64,000 nucleotides of DNA from positions 4,790,553 to 4,854,552 of the forward strand of contig CM055760.1 of the NCBI GenBank assembly GCA_029465975.1. Direction: 5' to 3'. How positions within the stretch are numbered: position 1 is the first letter of the stretch; each line of letters opens with the position of its first letter. Below are positions 34,001 through 64,000 of the stretch, piece by piece. The notes below the pieces were generated by a model, which saw only the letters and a program-made list of their open reading frames with translations, was not told the DNA's origin and ran no database searches. Origin of the DNA: Dallia pectoralis. Lineage: Eukaryota; Chordata; Actinopteri; Esociformes; Umbridae. The position numbers and the translations under genes are program-made.

Positions 34001-34858
34001 GTAGATTAAACCCCCACACAAATCTGCAGAGAAGTGAGTCATATCCCAATGTGAAAAACAGATGAGCAGAACACATGAATCTTATTTAAGACCTGGTAGG
34101 ATGGTGTAGTTACAGCTGGTAACAGAGGCACTATAGTGCAGATCTGATGGAATTGCCCGGTTATGAGTTTAGGATTCCTAAGAGGATGGTATATTATAAT
34201 TAGATTGGGTTATCCATAACGCGTGCAAAATCCCTAACATAATATTGCCATGTTTTAAGGCAAGAATTGAGAAATAATCACATAGTAATGGTTATTTAGT
34301 AATGCCTGTAATTACAGACAGTCTGTTAGCTTTGACTAAATAATGTAATGACACACGATAAGGGTATCGCCTGACTGACAGAACAGCATAACGCCCATAG
34401 TTATGACAAGACATTGTATGCAATGCAATACTAGTAGCATGTGTTAACACTAAACAGCGTTAAACGCAGCGAATTTCACAAGTAACATTAAGTGATTAAC
34501 ATCACTCAGCTGTGTGCAACAGCAGCAGGCGGAACTGTCAAAAAACATGACACACAATCGCGATGACCCAATTGTTTACATTGTTCACACATTAAACAAT
34601 ATTTTACATATTGTAATTTCTCTCATGATTAACTCGATCGTTTGACCCGTATGTAACACACACACACACACACACACCCGCGCGCGCGCATACACACTAT
34701 TTGCATATAAACGCTGCGTCTGTCAAATATATCCGCATGGAAATAAGGTACAACATGTGGACACCGCGCTATAAGCAAGTCATTGAAATAATACACATAC
34801 CGAGAAATAGACAGACAACGTCTAGCAGAATGAACGGGACCCCTCTCGTTTCGAACAT
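22144..34858 (-). CDS. plpp1: PLPP1 (PPAP2A/LPP1) phospholipid phosphatase 1, complete
   Basis: PLPP1 is an integral membrane ectoenzyme that removes phosphate from phosphatidate, lysophosphatidate, ceramide-1-phosphate and sphingosine-1-phosphate. Coding exons on the minus strand: 34858-34801; then either 31145-30994 (2a) or 32018-31864 (2b); 28014-27731; 25616-25559; 22943-22767; 22266-22144 with TAA. This gives 283 (2a) or 284 (2b) residues, the family's usual length (human 284/285 as recalled). The three phosphatase motifs are intact: KYSIGRLRP (residues 120-128), SGH (170-172), SRVSDYKHHWSD (217-228). Six hydrophobic spans are expected. The gene lies tail to tail with MTREX, as I recall for human 5q11.2. 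Start chosen because MFETRGVPFILLD aligns with the family N-terminus. Confidence 0.96.
22404..22795. repeat. 56-bp tandem repeat spanning the PLPP1 exon 5 / intron 5 border
   Basis: ACTTACCACCAGTACAGCC (minus strand GGCTGTACTGGTGGTAAGT) occurs at 22425, 22481, 22537, 22593, 22649, 22705 and 22761, exactly 56 bp apart. The copy at 22761 contains the true exon end and donor; the other six lie in the intron. Confidence 0.97.
22767..22943 (-). CDS. plpp1: PLPP1 coding exon 5, motif C3, with duplicated donor region
   Basis: 59 codons: LYIQARLQAEWARLLRPT to GALMAVLV. C3 (SRVSDYKHHWSD) carries the nucleophilic histidine. The last ~27 bp of the exon and its GTAAGT donor are the first unit of a 56-bp tandem repeat that continues into the intron. 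Confidence 0.95.
23620..24420 (-). mobile_element. Decayed Tc1-like transposon, transposase on minus strand
   Basis: Text such as TTTCCAATAGGATTTAGATC, GGGCTCATTGCTGGCCACTT and CCCAGAAGGATTGTAGC is characteristic of reverse-complemented Tc1-family transposase genes in fish. On the minus strand near 24200-24360 a helix-turn-helix-like stretch (ARHQIVVKQGQSQGQIYK) can be read. The frame is broken. Ends were not located. Lies in PLPP1 intron 4. Confidence 0.6.
24968..24999. repeat. (CA)n microsatellite
   Basis: About sixteen CA units in PLPP1 intron 4. A shorter run is at 25206-25221. Confidence 0.92.
25559..25616 (-). CDS. plpp1: PLPP1 coding exon 4, motif C2
   Basis: Encodes LSFYSGHSSFSMYCMLFLA; SGH is the C2 motif with the catalytic histidine. 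Acceptor ttccag, donor GTAAGT. Confidence 0.96.
26036..26290. repeat. 39-bp minisatellite, ~6.5 units, PLPP1 intron
   Basis: TAGTGTTGAGAG-type units start at 26036, 26075, 26114, 26153, 26192, 26231 and 26270. Since 39 = 3 x 13, the minus strand reads as a 13-residue repeat protein; this is an artefact. Confidence 0.92.
27731..28014 (-). CDS. plpp1: PLPP1 coding exon 3, phosphatase motif C1
   Basis: Encodes MIFGECLSVYLKL to PRLVNEG plus AG. Includes KAIGTFLFGAA, a membrane span, and C1 KYSIGRLRP. NCT and NFT in the following luminal loop are candidate N-glycosylation sites. Donor GTGGGT. Confidence 0.96.
30279..30325. repeat. AT-rich (TATACACATA)n low-complexity tract
   Basis: Alternating TATATA/CACATA over ~45 bp in PLPP1 intron 2. 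Confidence 0.8.
30994..31145 (-). CDS. plpp1: PLPP1 alternative exon 2a
   Basis: 152 nt, from acceptor tgctag to donor GTAAGT. Encodes GLPFAILTPLHNPFKRGFFC to VPTTVLS, matching mammalian isoform 1. It lies 718 bp downstream (in the gene's direction) of exon 2b. Confidence 0.94.
31864..32018 (-). CDS. plpp1: PLPP1 alternative exon 2b
   Basis: 155 nt, from acceptor atccacag to donor GTAAGT. Encodes GMPLAAFNLGKVKPYQRGFF to FTLPISC. It matches the exon used in the second mammalian PLPP1 isoform (…PYQRGFFC…STVL…LPIS). Its length is 2 mod 3, equal to exon 2a. Confidence 0.93.
34655..34690. repeat. (CA)n-(CG)n tract in PLPP1 intron 1
   Basis: About eleven CA units run directly into (CG)5, an alternating purine-pyrimidine run of ~36 bp about 110 bp inside intron 1, a Z-DNA-prone sequence class. 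Confidence 0.9.
34801..34858 (-). CDS. plpp1: PLPP1 coding exon 1
   Basis: Encodes MFETRGVPFILLDVVCLFL plus one base, the start of membrane span 1. Donor GTATGTG. Confidence 0.93.
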
Positions 34859-35779
34859 GATCGCGTCTACTGACGGGGCCAATTGCAAACGTGATGTATT
34901 CAATAAAAAATAAAAATAATAATAGTAATATCAAAAATACAGAACGTCCAAAGAAATGTAACAGGAAAAACTGTAATTCAAAATAAAGCCAACATTATTG
35001 ATTCTCTTGATTCCCTTTCGCCTGAGCTTTTGTTTGAGGTCTCCTACCAATAGATACGCTCCGGTGTTTGAGCTCGGGTGTTTGATATCAGCGTCTTCTC
35101 TGCACTTTACGGTCTGTCGCGAGATTTGGCAACTGTTTCCGTGTGGGAGGAGCGTAGCGTGGCTTCAAACGCTTAGTCTTCCGGTGGAAGTCACTAATTC
35201 ATTGTCAACATAGATATATATCTATGCATTGTCAACTGCAGAAGTTGCCGTGTTCTTGGTATTTTCGTCCCATGTGGTTAACTTGTGCGTTGATGTTATA
35301 GGATGACGTTTATAAACCCCCATTGCAGTTTTCATTTGAGGAAGTGACATGCATTTGATTATCTGCTAGATATCTAGCTAAATATATGCATAGATAGTTC
35401 CACCAACACAGCTTGCATGTTCCAGCGGATTATTTTACTGTGGTAATATTAAGCGATCTCGGGATCAATCTACAAAAACAGCTTGCACAGAGCAATGGAC
35501 TCAGATAGGTGATGTTAGTATTGCAACCTGTTCAGTGTCCTGAAAAACGGAAAATGCATGCTAAAGATCAGGCAAAAATAAATCAAAACGGATAGGTCGC
35601 TTGGCAGTGCTGACTGGGTAATCCATTTGGTAGTGATCAGTACCGGACTCCACTGAGCAATGAGCACCGCGGCGTTTCATGATGGCAGCCAACTGACGAG
35701 GATCAACCGAAACTTGTTGCAGACACGACACTACCAGTCACTTTCCTCTGGCCCCACCTCCACGTCCTGTTGCATGCAC

Positions 35780-36450
35780 TTTTATTTATATAGCACAGTT
35801 CATACTTGGAGGAAATTCAATGTGCTTTACATAGGGGAACAAAATAAAATACATGCATTTTATATTCTTAGCAATCTGTCATTTGGCATCAAGTATCTAC
35901 ATTTAAAACATTACATGTCAGTTGTAACTGTACGTTTTATTCAAAAAGTCTCCAGAGTCTTTTCAGGTCTTAGAACCTAGCCGAGAAGTCTCTAGAAGTT
36001 CAGGCCTATGATGCATACACAGGTTTTCAATGATGCCGTGTATTAGAATAATAAACAAATAAAAACATCAAATGGGCAATTCGAAGAGGAATAGAAAAAT
36101 AAATAGAATAAGAAAAAATTTAAATGAACTCAAGATAGACATGACAGTGTGGTAAAGTTAAAGCACTCAGTCATACGCTTGTGAAAAGAGATACTTTTTT
36201 AACCTAGCTTCAAAAATGTATTCATTTGGGGCACGTCTAAGATAGTAATTGGTAATTTATTCCAACTGTTAATTTATTCCAGTTGCATGCAGCAACTGCT
36301 GAATGTTGACTCGGTTTCAGAGCCCTGCTTGGTTTTTAATCTTAAAACATATCAGAAATGTATTCATGGCCCAGACCGTTCAGCTTGGTGTGACTGGGGA
36401 ACGCGAGATGTGAGTCTATAATTACACCAGATTATGCACACGGTCCCTGG
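35780..36450. repeat. Fish dispersed repeat(s) around TTTATATAGCAC and GTTTCAGAGCCCTGCTTGG
   Basis: TTTATATAGCACAGTTCATA… AATGTGCTTTACAT is a common teleost repeat tail; CAGCAACTGCTGAATGTTG and GGCCCAGACCGTTCAG further on also read as repeat text. Boundaries uncertain. Confidence 0.4.
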
Positions 36451-38921
36451 TATTTAGGGCTCCTAATATTAGTTCTACTATTTTTGTTACCAAACAAACT
36501 ATTCTCTGTTTGATTTTGGTTTAATTGTAGACAATTTGTGTTCAACACAGTGACACGGTGAGTCTATTGGATCTACAGTCAGATGGTTCGAGAGCCATAT
36601 ATATTTGAGTATCATCTGCATAACTATGATAGTTAATGTTGTACTGTTGATTTTTTGTCCAAAATCATACCTAGTTAAAGTGGAAGACATTAACCCAGGC
36701 AGGTTGGGCAATCATATGTTATGGTTTGCTAACCTGCAACCCAAAGGGTTTGATTCCTGCAGGGACAGCGATCTAAGTTGCAACCACATGTTCACATTTA
36801 ATTCTACTGCATGGGTTTAAATCCAAATCGGTGTTACTATACCACTGACATTATCTGTTAAATATTCTCCACTGTCAGGTCTAGTAAAACATAACAAATT
36901 GCGAAAAAAAGCATGTTAGGCGTTTGATAAGAGTGCCTGCTAAATTATGTAAAATATTTAAAAAATACACAATATATATAGACAAACATTCTCTTAACAT
37001 AATCAATATGCCCAAGTATTTTCATAACTGAGATGGAAAGATGTAGGCTGTTTATGCAGGGTATTTTTTGTGTAGTCTCATGTTTTTCAAGCTTTGTTTT
37101 CAGCTTTTTAGACAGAAATACATTTTTTGCATTTAGTTTTATTATTGTGATCTTGGATATATACAGAACTGGTATCTGTTTATGGATCTGTTTGTGACTG
37201 TTTTGTTTACATAACTATAATTATATCCATGATGTCTTGTCCGCTAGTTTCACTTTCAAGTTTTAATTCTCTTTTTAGACAATGTGTTAAACATTTAATG
37301 AAATTCATACCTAAAGAAATATTTGTAAATGTGTCTTCAATGACTTTTCAATCAGAAAGCTGATTGCAATGAGCTTATATGGCTGATGACAGTCCAACAG
37401 CAGTGTGTGCATATGTGTATTTGTGTGGGAGATGTTCTGTCAATACACTTAAGGTCAGTATAAGGTTGCAAATTACCTACAGGCAAATATCGGTATTGTA
37501 TCTTTTTTCACTAGACAACATCCCATATTGGTTCTTAGGTTTTTGATTAATGTGCAATTCCGCCATCTAGAGGTGTTATTTTGTAACACAACGGTGAAAC
37601 TCAACCCGACAGCAATAGCGCCACCTGCTTGGGAGAGTAGATTGCATCATTTTTGTCACACTGCAGTCAGGAAACCTTTAGAAAGAATGATAGAATCATC
37701 CAACCAAGATATAACCAAACTTCATTTTAAATGAACACAATATTTAAACAATAAGAGAAGCTTCAAACAAGACATGTTAGGGAAAGACTGACATACATAC
37801 TGTTTCTTGAATGTTTATATATTATTGGCAGAAAATAATGTACTCCATAAATCAAAAATTAAAAACTAAAAGTGCATCTTTTTTATTCACAGGCTTTGGT
37901 CATTGAACACAAATGTATGTATAAACAAGTTATTCCACGTAAAACAGACCAAGTGCTTACCTCACTTTGATTGAAAGCCTCGTCGGAATGAAATTAAAGA
38001 TCTCAATGCATTGTTCATACTCAGAATTGAGAACTTAGATTTAAAACAAATACATGAACATTTTGAAGGCATGAAGTCATTATGACTTGGTGTGAATTTT
38101 CACCTCTAATAGTATTTTGAACCATCTTTCGGTCATGTCTCTATGCTTCCAGTAGAATTGCATCAGGATCACATTAAAACAATGCATCATACACAGGCAC
38201 TCTGTCTTCATTATCATCATATTTCTAATAATTTCAGATTGTCATGATTTGGACATACTGGTCTTTTTCTTCCCTTCCCTGTACTGGCTTTAATGGACTG
38301 ATACTTTTATGTACTTGTATTCAGTACTTGTACTGTAGACATTTTATTAACTACCAACTTCATTTGGCTTCCAGCCATCGTCATGTAACTAAGAAATAAT
38401 ACACACTATAAGGCAACTAACGTAACAATTATGTTAAATAATAAATATATTTTTAGGCTATTTCTTCTCAATACAAGGCAATCGAACGAACAGTGTACAA
38501 CTTCATGATGGAACAAGAGTATAATTTATCGATTAAAATACTGTATATTATATGAACATTAATAACTATGCTCAAAATTAAATAACGGCTATCCAGAGAA
38601 GTCAGACATTTTCCTAAAACAACATTTAAAACCAGAAACAATATTTCTTCTAAACCATATTAACGATATGAAAATGCACTCTGTTCTGTTTCCTGGCAAA
38701 AAAAATCATGTGTAGCCTATGTAGCATTAGTCAAACCTGTGAAAAAGCAGAGCATCTTACTTGTTCCGTGTTACTTGCGTAAGAACGGCCAAAAACGTCC
38801 CATTCTTCTCTATTGTTTTTCTTTTATTTCTACATAACCACAATAAACAGCTGTTTCAGTTGAGCGATTGGTCATCCGAGTGTAGAGTCATGTAAACAGG
38901 TTCCAGCAAGGCAAGCAGGCC

Positions 38922-39184
38922 ACCGCCATGCTGTTTCCTCAATTCGCCACACGGTGGCTCTGGTGTGCTATAGTAACCCTATAGTTCCACTCAGGAGAAA
39001 CCAGCAGATGCCATGCCCTTTTCCAACTTCGCCACAAGGTGGCTCTGGTGTGCTACAGTAACCCTATAGTTTTACACTGGAAAAAACAGCCGATGCCATG
39101 CTGTTTCCCCAATTCGCCACAAGGTGGCTCTGGTGAGCTACAGTAACCCTATAGTTCCACCCTGGAGAAACCAGCCGATGCCGC
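38922..39184. repeat. 85-bp tandem repeat, three units, with CTCF-like cores
   Basis: TTCGCCAC recurs at 38943, 39028 and 39113. Each unit has GGTGGCTCTGGTG followed by AGTAACCCTATAG. The core CCACAAGGTGGC (39032-39043, 39117-39128; CCACACGGTGGC at 38947-38958) resembles the CTCF consensus. Confidence 0.9.
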
Positions 39185-39304
39185 ATCATCATTCTCCCAC
39201 TGTCAGTCGGTCAACAAGAGGCACATGATTTTAGAACAAACATCAGGTGACTACAACTGTTGTCTCAACAGTTACGACAGGCACCTCAGATGCCGTTTAT
39301 GTTT

Positions 39305-39314
39305 TTTATTTATT
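39305..39314 (-). promoter_or_regulatory. csgalnact1: Candidate CSGALNACT1 poly(A) signals
   Basis: Minus strand reads AATAAATAAA, two overlapping AATAAA hexamers 117-126 bp past the stop codon. Another single hexamer lies at 39398-39403, very close to the stop. Confidence 0.5.
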
Positions 39315-39430
39315 GAGTCGGTCGTTGGAGTGCGTCGGTACTGTCACTATACCGTTTCCAGACATCTGGGTTCCGTTGTCGTTTCCCCACTGTCAGTTTT
39401 ATTTAGTTTTTGCCCCCCCTCCCCCTCCCA

Positions 39431-59340
<19,910 letters not shown>

Positions 59341-62300
59341 CCCGCTATCGGCCCTCAGATCCAGGTATGCGCTCAGCCGGAACGCTACAGTCAGCGCGTT
59401 TGGGTCACTGCTGTTTAGTCAGCCTGAATGACGGTCCCGGAAACAAAATGGGTCATCTTCTTACCACGGCTCCGGTCAATGTCCGGATTCGTCATCCGTG
59501 AGTCCGCTATTGAGGCCAAGGCCTGTTGGCCATGTTTTCATCAGGCCCGTAGGGATTTGACGAGGTCCAGAACTTTTTCTACTTGGGGTCTGGTAACTGT
59601 TTCCATCCTTCGATGAGTCACATCCCACATCTGGGCAACTTACTCGGTTTTGCGTTCCCGCTAGTCGCGGCTGCCGCATTACACGCTCAAGAAGAAATGC
59701 CTGTCCGTCGGCGTATTTGCCGAATATTCCACTGCACTCATGCTTACAGACGGTGACACATTATTGGTCATGAGGCTGTTTAAGTGAACCGTACGAAGAG
59801 GAGTGAGAACCCAAACCAAGTCCTCGGATAAGAACGCGGACGCAGTTTCCACGTGCGTAGTCAACTTCCTCGACGAGTCGTCTTCTAGAGAGAGATAAGG
59901 ATGGGTGAGAGAGGGGGAGGGGTGAAGAGAGAAGGTTATAGCTCAGTGTGAAAGCCCATTTAAAGCTTAATAGTAGACCATATCATCACCATCATTAAAG
60001 ACATTCCTGGTTTTTATCCGTTTTATTTCTGCATATATTCTTATTGTCCGCATACTCAAGCATTAAAGCACCACGTGGAGAGTTTTTATATCCAAGTCAA
60101 GTCCTTGAGCTTTTTGGCTGGAAGTACTAGTATAGTAGTACTATGTAATGGTGGTACTTCACCTCTGCGATGTTTACTGTACTTCAAAACCACACCAATA
60201 TCTATATGAAAACACGAGGCTTTGAAGGGACGCCCACAAAGCCGAGAGACAGCTTTAGAGAGAGTCGCGGGGACGTTTTGAAAGACTGCGTTTTGTTTTG
60301 TGGTGACCACGACACCACCGCTGGTAGGAAACATGCAGGTGACTAAGCCAGCCGAAGGAAGATCAGAAGGCAGTGTCGGTGTGATGCCACAACACTGAAA
60401 TTAAAATGATAAAGAGGTCTACAATATACAAAAAAGGGAATATCCCTTTAATATTGTAGTAATCATTATCGATCTATGTAATTTAGACAAGTAGACACTT
60501 TAGTACAGGAAATGTCGGCTCCCTGACAATTATCAGCTTCATTTTGTGGCTTAGCTTTATTGAGTGTTTATTGAGGATACGAGTAGAGATACGAAACCTG
60601 GGAGCACTAGAGGTCACTATGTCTTTAACACAAGATTAAATTCTGAATAAGAGTGTAAGAAGGAACACACCCTCAATATCTAACTCAGATTTTTTGATAG
60701 CAGGGAAAAGCAACGAAGCCAACGAACAATAATTTCTTTAGCCAATTTGGTGGCGTGGTTCTGCGTGGAAGAGCGGGTTTAGTGGATGTCTATGCAAACG
60801 GAAAATATCCCCATTTGTTTGTCCCAGTGAGGTGAAGATCTCATGTCCTCACCTCGTGTTTCCCGGTTTCCATACATCCATGAACTCCCGGACTCATTAT
60901 TGTCTTGTCTTGTCATAACCATTCACACCAGATATCAGTGCCTAATTAGATGTATAAATGTTGCTCCTCAGCGTATGTTGTTTGTGCTCAATCGCTGAAC
61001 GTCATCTCTGTCGTGTTTGGTGAGTGTTAGTCAGAGAGCTGTTTATTTGTATTTATTTATCGCAACGTAGGGCACTTGAATTTCAATCAGTTGTATACAT
61101 TTTCGCCATTCGTTGTGTGTTTACTTTCATTTAAAAAAACAGTCGAACTTCGTTTTGTTAACAATGCAAACGCAAATTCCATATAACAACATAATAAAAA
61201 CTAATATGAATAAAACCAAATATAAAAATCCGAAGGTTGACATCACACACCGAATGACGGAGGCGTTTGACATGTTATATTGTTTGTAACGCACAACGTT
61301 GTAACAATTTGCTCACGGTCATGAGATGTACTATGTAACACGTCTTAATAGTGAGGTCCTGTTCATTGAGTCGGTGCAACAATCAAGGTTTTACTTCTTT
61401 TAGGATCTGTCACTGGTATTCTCCCGAAGGTCTCCTGTGATCTGACAAGTCTTTGTTAAGGGCAAAGGTCGATTCTTCCCAGTCGGTCAAATAGTTCTAA
61501 TTGTGTTGCTCTCTTGAGTCTCAGTGCGGTGTTTGTGTTACATTTTTTAGTCCCAGAAGCAGCTGGATATTTTTCTGTAGATGAGGGCTTTGTTATGGTA
61601 GGCAGGTAAATCCCTTTTATTTAGGCTAATGTAAAACACATCCACTATTCAGCAACGCATGCGCTATTAGTTTTTTTTGTGTTGCACTCAGATAATACTT
61701 TAGCAAAATTCTGCATGCAGAGTCCAAATTGTCTGTTTACCCTATTATGCAAATCCGTGGTCGATAAGAGACCAAAAAACACAACCCAGCAGGCCCAGAA
61801 AGACCAAAAAGACAAAACGATATTACAAAAGCACTTATCTAACTCAAAATTGTATACACATTTTTTTGGTCTGCCAGAATAATTGAATATTCTATCTTTT
61901 GTTGAATTGAGTCATTAATTCTCTTTGAATGTTTCAGGTATTTTAATTGAGTGTAATATACGGTAATCAATGTACGTGTGTGTTGTGGGACTGTTCTATC
62001 AATGTTTCACGTGGACCTTAGGAATATTAGCTGCTGCGAGTGCAATTGCTGATATGAACAAGAAAGAAAATAAGAAAATAGACCAGAAACTAAACCATTT
62101 TCAAAAAACGGTCACAAATGTCTTAAAATCGTGTGTGCATCTATAAAATATATTTTCACGGTCTGGCCATCTGTATCTTTCCTTGGAAATTAGGATTTTG
62201 TCTGGTGTGATTCCTGGTAAAGGCCCAATTGTGATCGTAAAGGAGATGCTACAAACTTTCCCTGGTTGGGGACAGGTTCAGAAGGCCGCCACATATTGCC

Positions 62301-62800
62301 CTCTGTTCTGCCACAGAGGAGCAGCCCGTAATCAGGTATACATCTCTCTTCAGAGAGGCCAAGAAAAGGTTAACCGCAAACTGCAAAACACAAGAACAGA
62401 ATCAGATTGGAAAAGCAAACCATAAGCAGGGACATCTCGTCTGTTCGCAAAGGCTTTCCAAGCTGCCCAATTACAAACAGAAACCTCCTGGTGATGCTGT
62501 AAAAACGCCAAACAAGCTCCACCAGTTTTCCAGCAGAAGTCAACGGTCACCAGCACAACTTCAGTAAGGCTGCCAGATCGCATGTAATCTTTGCAACTGC
62601 TCCTGAACACTGAGCCGATCAGCCGTCCCATGGTGACATATTCAACTGGAGCCATGCTTGTTTCAGCTTGTCTCACACCTTCCATCAGTGTTCCTTTTCC
62701 CGCCAAAACACTCTGCACAAGCCCGATTCTGAACCACATCATTCCAGAACTACTACAAAACGAACTGTCTCTAACTAACAGAACTCGCACGTATTGGCGG
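59341..62800. other. Upstream of CSGALNACT1, no gene recognised
   Basis: May contain 5' UTR exons and promoter on the minus strand. Open frames up to 146 codons (62350-62790, minus) have no domain I recognise. Otherwise AT-rich unique-looking sequence. Confidence 0.4.
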
Positions 62801-62854
62801 ACACAACAGACCTTTGCCGCATTCTACTTATCCCACACCAATGACTGCATTCAT

Positions 62855-63030
62855 CAAGCTAATCGAGCTAATTGAGCTAATCGAGCTAATCGAGCTAATC
62901 AAGTTTACAGATGACACTGCTCTGGTTGACTCATCACAGTCGGATGTTCGTGCATTTGTCCATGAGTTTAGAGGTTGGCTTTACTGTAAACTCACCAAAA
63001 CCAGGGACACTGGGAGAAATGACGGGGGTG
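62855..63030 (+). pseudogene. Possible LINE reverse-transcriptase relic with 9-bp repeat
   Basis: FTDDTALVDSSQSD followed by a spaced W and KT resembles the Y/F-ADD box region of L2/Rex-type LINE reverse transcriptases. Just upstream lies (CTAATCGAG)~5. No other RT motifs are readable, so the call is weak. Confidence 0.35.
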
Positions 63031-63604
63031 GGGGGGCATTTTCAATGTCCCAGGACAGCGTGGGGGAAATGTGTGCTGCCATCTACACACTGGTGTCCAC
63101 CACCATGTCACACTGTGTCCCTACAACACCGCCCATATCACTATTATTCTGTAAGCAAACAACAACATATGTTCTGATCATAATCTGGATCCGGAGCAGT
63201 CCAAATATGTGGTAATGTGGGACAATGTGTTTTCATCAGGCTGTTACCGTCCAAAACTGGTCCGCCACCCATCCATAATTCACATTAATGGTTCTCACCC
63301 CAAATTCACCTCTCGAGATTCTATTGAACAATACGTGTCTACGATGTGCTGGAGAAGCTGGATACAGCACTCTGGGATTTTTCCACACCCACAATTACAC
63401 AAACAAAGTTTATCTTTTTGTACGCCCTAAAAAACTTACTGCATTAACTGGAGTAATGCTTTAGAAAAATACTATAAAAATACTATATAATAAATATTTG
63501 TTTTCACAATTGCATTGGTGTTTACTGGGTACATTTTAACCCCTCAACAGGTTTACACTCACTCTAGGACATTGTATAGCACTTTACATTTAGCTTAGAA
63601 ACGC

Positions 63605-64000
63605 CAGAAGAGTGCTGTGCGTGTGCTGTGTGTCTGATGTGTGTGCTGTGTCTGCTGTGTGTGTTGAGCGTGCTGAGCGTGCTGTGTGCGCTGTGTGTCT
63701 GATGTGTGTGCTGTGTGCACTGTGTGTGTGCTGAGCGTGCTGAGTGTCCTGTGTGCGCTGAGTGCGCTGTGTGTGCTGTGAGTGCTGTGAGTGCTGTGTG
63801 TCTGCTGTGTGCGCTGTGTGTGTTGAGCGTGCTGTGTGCGCTGTGCGCGCTGTGTGTGCGCTGTGTGTGCGCTGTGTGCGCTGTGTGTGTGCTGTGTGTG
63901 CGCTGTGTGTGTGTGCTGTGTGTGCGCTGTGTGTGCGCTGAGCGTGCTGAGTGCGCTGTGTGTGTGCTGTGTGTGCGCTGTGTGTGTGTGCTGTGTGTGC
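63605..64000. repeat. GT/GC-rich simple repeat (GCTGTGTGTGC)n, runs off the window
   Basis: Units GTGCTGTGTGTGCGCTGTG, with GCTGAGCGT and GCTGTGAGT variants, fill the last 400 bp and continue past the end. Confidence 0.95.

Larger units (their letters stand above)
34859..39304. other. Intergenic region between PLPP1 start and CSGALNACT1 3' end
   Basis: No coding sequence recognised. The first 300 bp should hold the PLPP1 5' UTR and promoter (no clear TATA box; moderately CpG-rich at 35035-35160). Then a fish repeat with TTTATATAGCACAGTTCATA (35780-36000) and related low-copy text to about 36450, a reverse CTCTTATC-type fragment near 36915-36955, and the 85-bp repeat at 38922. Confidence 0.5.

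Noticed and set aside
62350..62790. 146-codon minus-strand frame
   Set aside because: Not recognised, no splice or start evidence; insufficient support for a gene.

Overview
This is nuclear DNA from a vertebrate, almost certainly a ray-finned (teleost) fish. Genes are split into short exons with GT/AG borders. The introns hold Tc1/mariner relics (one with a Sleeping Beauty-type end), fish-type dispersed repeats, long (CA)n/(GT)n and (GA)n tracts and many minisatellites. The repeat style recalls salmoniform or esociform fish, but I cannot name the species. No bacterial genes, CRISPR arrays, tRNA or rRNA genes were found.

Three protein-coding genes account for all the confident coding sequence. 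(1) 97-21466, plus strand: the last 21 coding exons (875 codons) of MTREX (MTR4/SKIV2L2), the RNA-exosome helicase; its first ~165 codons lie left of the window. (2) 34858-22144, minus strand: complete PLPP1 (PPAP2A), a six-membrane-span lipid phosphate phosphatase of 283 or 284 residues, with two alternative second exons. (3) 59340-39431, minus strand: complete coding region of CSGALNACT1, the Golgi chondroitin sulfate N-acetylgalactosaminyltransferase 1, 564 residues in seven coding exons. I reconstructed each gene by joining exons at splice sites; all exon phases fit and no frameshift or internal stop was needed.

Layout: MTREX and PLPP1 meet tail to tail, with candidate poly(A) signals on opposite strands only ~60 bp apart near 21.7 kb. 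Between the PLPP1 first exon (34.86 kb) and the CSGALNACT1 3' end (about 39.3 kb) lies a 4.4-kb gap with fish dispersed repeats and a three-copy 85-bp repeat carrying CTCF-like motifs. From 59.4 kb to the end I see only the CSGALNACT1 upstream region, a weak LINE relic and a GT/GC-rich simple repeat running off the window.

The three proteins act in unrelated processes (nuclear RNA surveillance, membrane lipid signalling, proteoglycan synthesis); nothing suggests a joint pathway. I found no new multi-gene system. The unusual part is the repeat landscape: a 56-bp tandem repeat has copied the PLPP1 exon 5 splice donor seven times, a 20-bp repeat rich in branch-point-like CTGAC runs up to an MTREX splice acceptor, and two minisatellites appear to have grown out of DNA-transposon fragments.
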